A stretch of 64,000 nucleotides of DNA, from positions 5,676,001 through 5,740,000 of the forward strand of contig NZ_SZNK01000001.1 of assembly GCF_005217615.1 (NCBI RefSeq), written 5' to 3'. Position 1 is the first letter of the stretch, and every line of letters begins with the position of its first letter. This DNA comes from Brevibacillus antibioticus (GTDB lineage: Bacteria; Bacillota; Bacilli; Brevibacillales; Brevibacillaceae). This document shows, piece by piece, positions 61,447-64,000 of the stretch. Made by a program: the position numbers and the translations under genes. The notes beneath the pieces were generated by a model. It had not been told where the DNA came from and did not search any database. It was given only the letters and a program-made list of their open reading frames with translations.

Positions 61447-62598
61447 TTATTTATGCTCGCGTATCTTGGACAAATTTCCCCCGAATAGCTGTAGCTTTAC
61501 ATCTATGTTTGAAATCGTATCGGGACGTAGGGGCAGCTCCCCGTTTTTCGTAAGCCTGTGCCATGCCTTGGGGTCTTGTCGATAAAGCGCATCCGATAAT
61601 TGAAGCACATCCGTCTGTGTTTTTTGTCCCAACTGGTACGAGTGCATAATCTCCTCGGCAATGCTTTTTTCCGCCCATTCCCTCAAGTCCTTCTCTGGAA
61701 CGGCTTTCACCAATTGGGGCATGTTTGCCTTTGTACTCACCTTGAGATGAAACGTCACCTTGTCATCTTCCACTTGAGGGATGATCGCAGGCTTGATCTT
61801 TTCCATGACGAGTGTGGTAATGGGTTCACCATTATGGTAAACGGTAATGCCAGGACGGCGTGCTTTTTTATCCAACCAGCGTAGACCCATGATTTCTGGG
61901 CGCGGCAGGCATAGCTTTAATTTCTTGTTTTGCAAAAAGCAGACGCCACTCATGAGCAGGGTGGGATGCTTTTTTTTGTTTTCGGTCCACTGTACTTTGT
62001 TGGTACTCAATATGGGCAATTGCACGGTTTGTCCACTTTCTTTCCACTTCCAAATAAACTTGTAAAGGAACAGGGGGGCTACCACAGAGCTTTGTCGGTA
62101 AATATCCTCCGGGTCATTTAGTTGGGAATAAAGAATGGAGATGTTGAGAATCGGCTTGGCGTTAAATAAGTCTTCGATCGGCTCTTTGGTTGCAAACGTC
62201 CATACAGTATAGCGGAATTCGTAGTATCGGTCGATCACATCCAATAATTGATTAATCACATCTTTCTTCAAGGCGTTCTCGGTAAAAACAATGGCCTTGA
62301 TATGACCCCAGGACAGACGCTGCTGGGCAGTCCGGTACAGATTGAAGATGGCTTCATCCAACGTTCTTCCTTCTCCCTTGCCAACGGAAATTGTTTGAGG
62401 ATTGCGTTGTCCGCCTGCTTCTTGTTTGGCAATGTTATTGAAACTGATGATTTGCGTGTAAAACACAAATTTACCTTTTACATAGTCGATACCGATGGAA
62501 TTGACGTAGATCATATGCTCGATTTCCCTGGCGCCCCAGCATCCGCTTAACAGGGAAGAGATCAATACAATTGTGAAAAAACATCGTAGTTTATGCAT
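61447..62598 (-). CDS. Ger(x)C-family spore germination lipoprotein
   Basis: 383 residues from ATG 62598. Lipobox LLSGC at about residue 20 and the GerAC/GerKC pattern (WGAREIEHMIYVNSIGIDY, GEGRTLDEAIFNLYRTAQQR, GHIKAIVFTENA). C subunit of a germinant receptor in the inner spore membrane. It starts 9 bases after the A-subunit stop. The AAGGAG site is 14 bases from the ATG, unusually far. Confidence 0.93.
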   Translation of the reverse strand: MHKLRCFFTIVLISSLLSGCWGAREIEHMIYVNSIGIDYVKGKFVFYTQIISFNNIAKQEAGGQRNPQTISVGKGEGRTLDEAIFNLYRTAQQRLSWGHIKAIVFTENALKKDVINQLLDVIDRYYEFRYTVWTFATKEPIEDLFNAKPILNISILYSQLNDPEDIYRQSSVVAPLFLYKFIWKWKESGQTVQLPILSTNKVQWTENKKKHPTLLMSGVCFLQNKKLKLCLPRPEIMGLRWLDKKARRPGITVYHNGEPITTLVMEKIKPAIIPQVEDDKVTFHLKVSTKANMPQLVKAVPEKDLREWAEKSIAEEIMHSYQLGQKTQTDVLQLSDALYRQDPKAWHRLTKNGELPLRPDTISNIDVKLQLFGGNLSKIREHK

Positions 62599-62606
62599 AG
62601 CGATTG

Positions 62607-64000
62607 TTAATTCTCCTTGTTTGATCTGGTTTTTTGCAGCATTCTGGGTACGTTCCCCCATTTTCCCCAAGGGATCCGAAAGATGACTTTCCACAGATCC
62701 TGAAAAACAGGGGGAGAGATTGGCTCCAGGTAGTAAACCCCAAAGGAGCGCAGATTGGTTAGGTACAGCACGATGATCCCAACCATGATGAAAAAGCCAA
62801 ACAACCCCGCCATGCCAGAAACGATCAAGATAAGGAGTCGAAGCAAGCTAACCGTACCGACGAGGTCTTGATTGACCAGCGAAAACGTAGAGAGTACGGA
62901 CATAGCTACTACCACCAGAATCCCTGGAGCGGTTAAGCCTGCACTGATGGCGGCTTGTCCGATGATCAGCCCGCCGACGACGGACAAAGTTTGGCCAAAA
63001 GCCATGGGAAGACGCATGCCTGCTTCGCGAAATAACTCAAACAATAAGAGCATCACGATCGCTTCAAAAGGGGCGGGGATAGGGACGCCTTGTCGGGATA
63101 AAACAAGTGTGGCTACCAACGTGTACGGGAGCTGGTCTTGATGATAGGTGATCAAGGCGATCCAGAAGCCAGGCAGAAACAAGGCCAATATGAATCCGAA
63201 CAATCTCATGAGCCGGGTAAACGCGCTGTACCAAAAATACGAGTAGACATCTTCCGGCGTATTGAATAAATAGGTCAGCGTAACAGGAGCAATGGTGGCG
63301 GAAGGAGACCCTTCCACAAAGATGACGAATTTTCCGTGCAACAGGGCGTTCACAGCAAAATCGGGCCGGCCTGTATACTCAAACAGCGGAAACAAGGGGA
63401 TGCGGGTGCCTGTTAATATATCTTCCAACTGCGTGTTGCTCACAAGGGCCTGTACTTCCAAATTGGAAAGCTTTGTGCGAATTTCTTCTAAGGTATCCGG
63501 ATTGATCCGATTTTTGAGAAACAGTAAATTGACCTTTGTGTGTGTTTCATCACCCAATCTGTACTCTTCTACGGCGAGCCGATTGGTTTTGAGTCTCTTC
63601 CTGATCAGCCCGATGCTGATGTGCGGTTCTTCGGTAAAGCCGTCACGCGGTCCTTTTACAGAGACCTCTGTATTTGATTCTTCGGGTGCACGTTGCGGCG
63701 GATCGGAGAGTTCCATCCAATACAGCTTGTTTAACGAATGAAAGAAGAGGAGCAGTTCCCCTTCGAATACTTTTTTGACAATATGATCAGGATTTCGATC
63801 ATCGAAGACCTCTTTCAAAAATAGCTCACTATATTGCTGCATGTCCAAAGAACTCATCATGGGAGCCGTTTGATGCATTTTGGACAATTTTGGGACCACA
63901 TATTGATTGATCTGTTTGATATCGCACAGACCCTCTGAATAAATAATGGTTACGAGAGATGAACCCTCCCCATTTCCGTGGTAAGGGAGGCTAATCGTAT
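62607..64000 (-). CDS. GerA-family germinant receptor A subunit (5' partial)
   Basis: 463 residues visible; the frame is open to the window edge, so a GTG at 63899 is internal and the true start lies beyond. The visible N-terminus (YHGNGEGSSLVTIIYSEGLC) belongs to the conserved soluble domain. The C-terminal half has about five membrane helices (FGFILALFLPGFWIALITYH, EAIVMLLLFELFREAGMRLP). A subunit of a germination receptor; the B subunit would be expected elsewhere, as only A and C are seen here. Confidence 0.93.
   Translation of the reverse strand, partial: TISLPYHGNGEGSSLVTIIYSEGLCDIKQINQYVVPKLSKMHQTAPMMSSLDMQQYSELFLKEVFDDRNPDHIVKKVFEGELLLFFHSLNKLYWMELSDPPQRAPEESNTEVSVKGPRDGFTEEPHISIGLIRKRLKTNRLAVEEYRLGDETHTKVNLLFLKNRINPDTLEEIRTKLSNLEVQALVSNTQLEDILTGTRIPLFPLFEYTGRPDFAVNALLHGKFVIFVEGSPSATIAPVTLTYLFNTPEDVYSYFWYSAFTRLMRLFGFILALFLPGFWIALITYHQDQLPYTLVATLVLSRQGVPIPAPFEAIVMLLLFELFREAGMRLPMAFGQTLSVVGGLIIGQAAISAGLTAPGILVVVAMSVLSTFSLVNQDLVGTVSLLRLLILIVSGMAGLFGFFIMVGIIVLYLTNLRSFGVYYLEPISPPVFQDLWKVIFRIPWGKWGNVPRMLQKTRSNKEN

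Noticed and set aside
63899..63899. GTG as start of the GerA-family gene
   Set aside because: The frame continues upstream to the window edge with typical family sequence, so the gene is truncated by the window.

Overview
The window looks like the chromosome of a spore-forming Bacillota of the Brevibacillus type. The evidence is Gram-positive ribosome binding sites with many GTG and TTG starts, an S-box riboswitch, GerA/GerC-family germinant receptor genes, a collagen-like spore-surface protein, sporulation-type histidine kinases, YcdB/YcdC proteins, and a PBSX-like (xkd) gene set. The genus is inferred from gene content; no rRNA is present.

Layout. 1-2.8 kb: end of an ECF sigma factor, a membrane YcdB/YcdC protein that may be its anti-sigma partner, and a DUF421 protein. 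2.8-4.1 kb: a KinB-like kinase. 4.3-8.1 kb: a SAM-I riboswitch controlling a ribose-type ABC transporter. 8.1-13.8 kb: gene relics, a second YcdB/YcdC protein, small membrane proteins, an alpha/beta hydrolase, methionine aminopeptidase, Tag glycosylase and a broken DinB-like gene.

14.1-29.2 kb is the most notable part. It is a contractile tail cluster of PBSX type with sheath, tube, a frameshifting chaperone, tape measure, hub and baseplate (XkdP-Q-R-S-T-U), fibre genes, XkdX, holin and amidase. It has no integrase, terminase, portal, protease, capsid or head-tail connector. This is the gene content of an R-type tailocin (phage-tail-like bacteriocin). A LexA-type operator lies in front of the regulatory genes. 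A broken sigma-like gene and an RsoA-like gene follow it, then an ArpU-like regulator. A structured leader precedes the structural genes. The tail chaperone gene carries a textbook -1 frameshift site: the heptamer A AAA AAC, a 6-nt spacer and a stable stem.

29.2-41.2 kb: an S4-domain protein, a gene remnant, a sporulation-type kinase, an acyltransferase, small proteins and a three-gene phosphorelay (hybrid kinase, CheY-like regulator, Hpt-REC-GGDEF-REC protein). These are followed by YwbE, a NUDIX gene inactivated by a 22-bp tandem duplication, and an isochorismatase-like hydrolase. 40.6-44.5 kb: gbsR divergent from the glycine betaine transporter opuAA-AB-AC.

44.5-64 kb: a DUF1254/DUF1214 protein, an amidase, an AraC/GyrI regulator, a DedA protein, a VWA lipoprotein and a collagen-like spore protein. 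A MoxR ATPase with a VWA/metallopeptidase partner follows, then a chromate transporter and a 211-bp inverted repeat. The last part holds a TetR-MFS efflux pair with a clear palindromic operator, a bicupin oxalate decarboxylase with an altered lid, a YmcC-like protein, another TetR, and a germinant receptor pair that runs off the window end.
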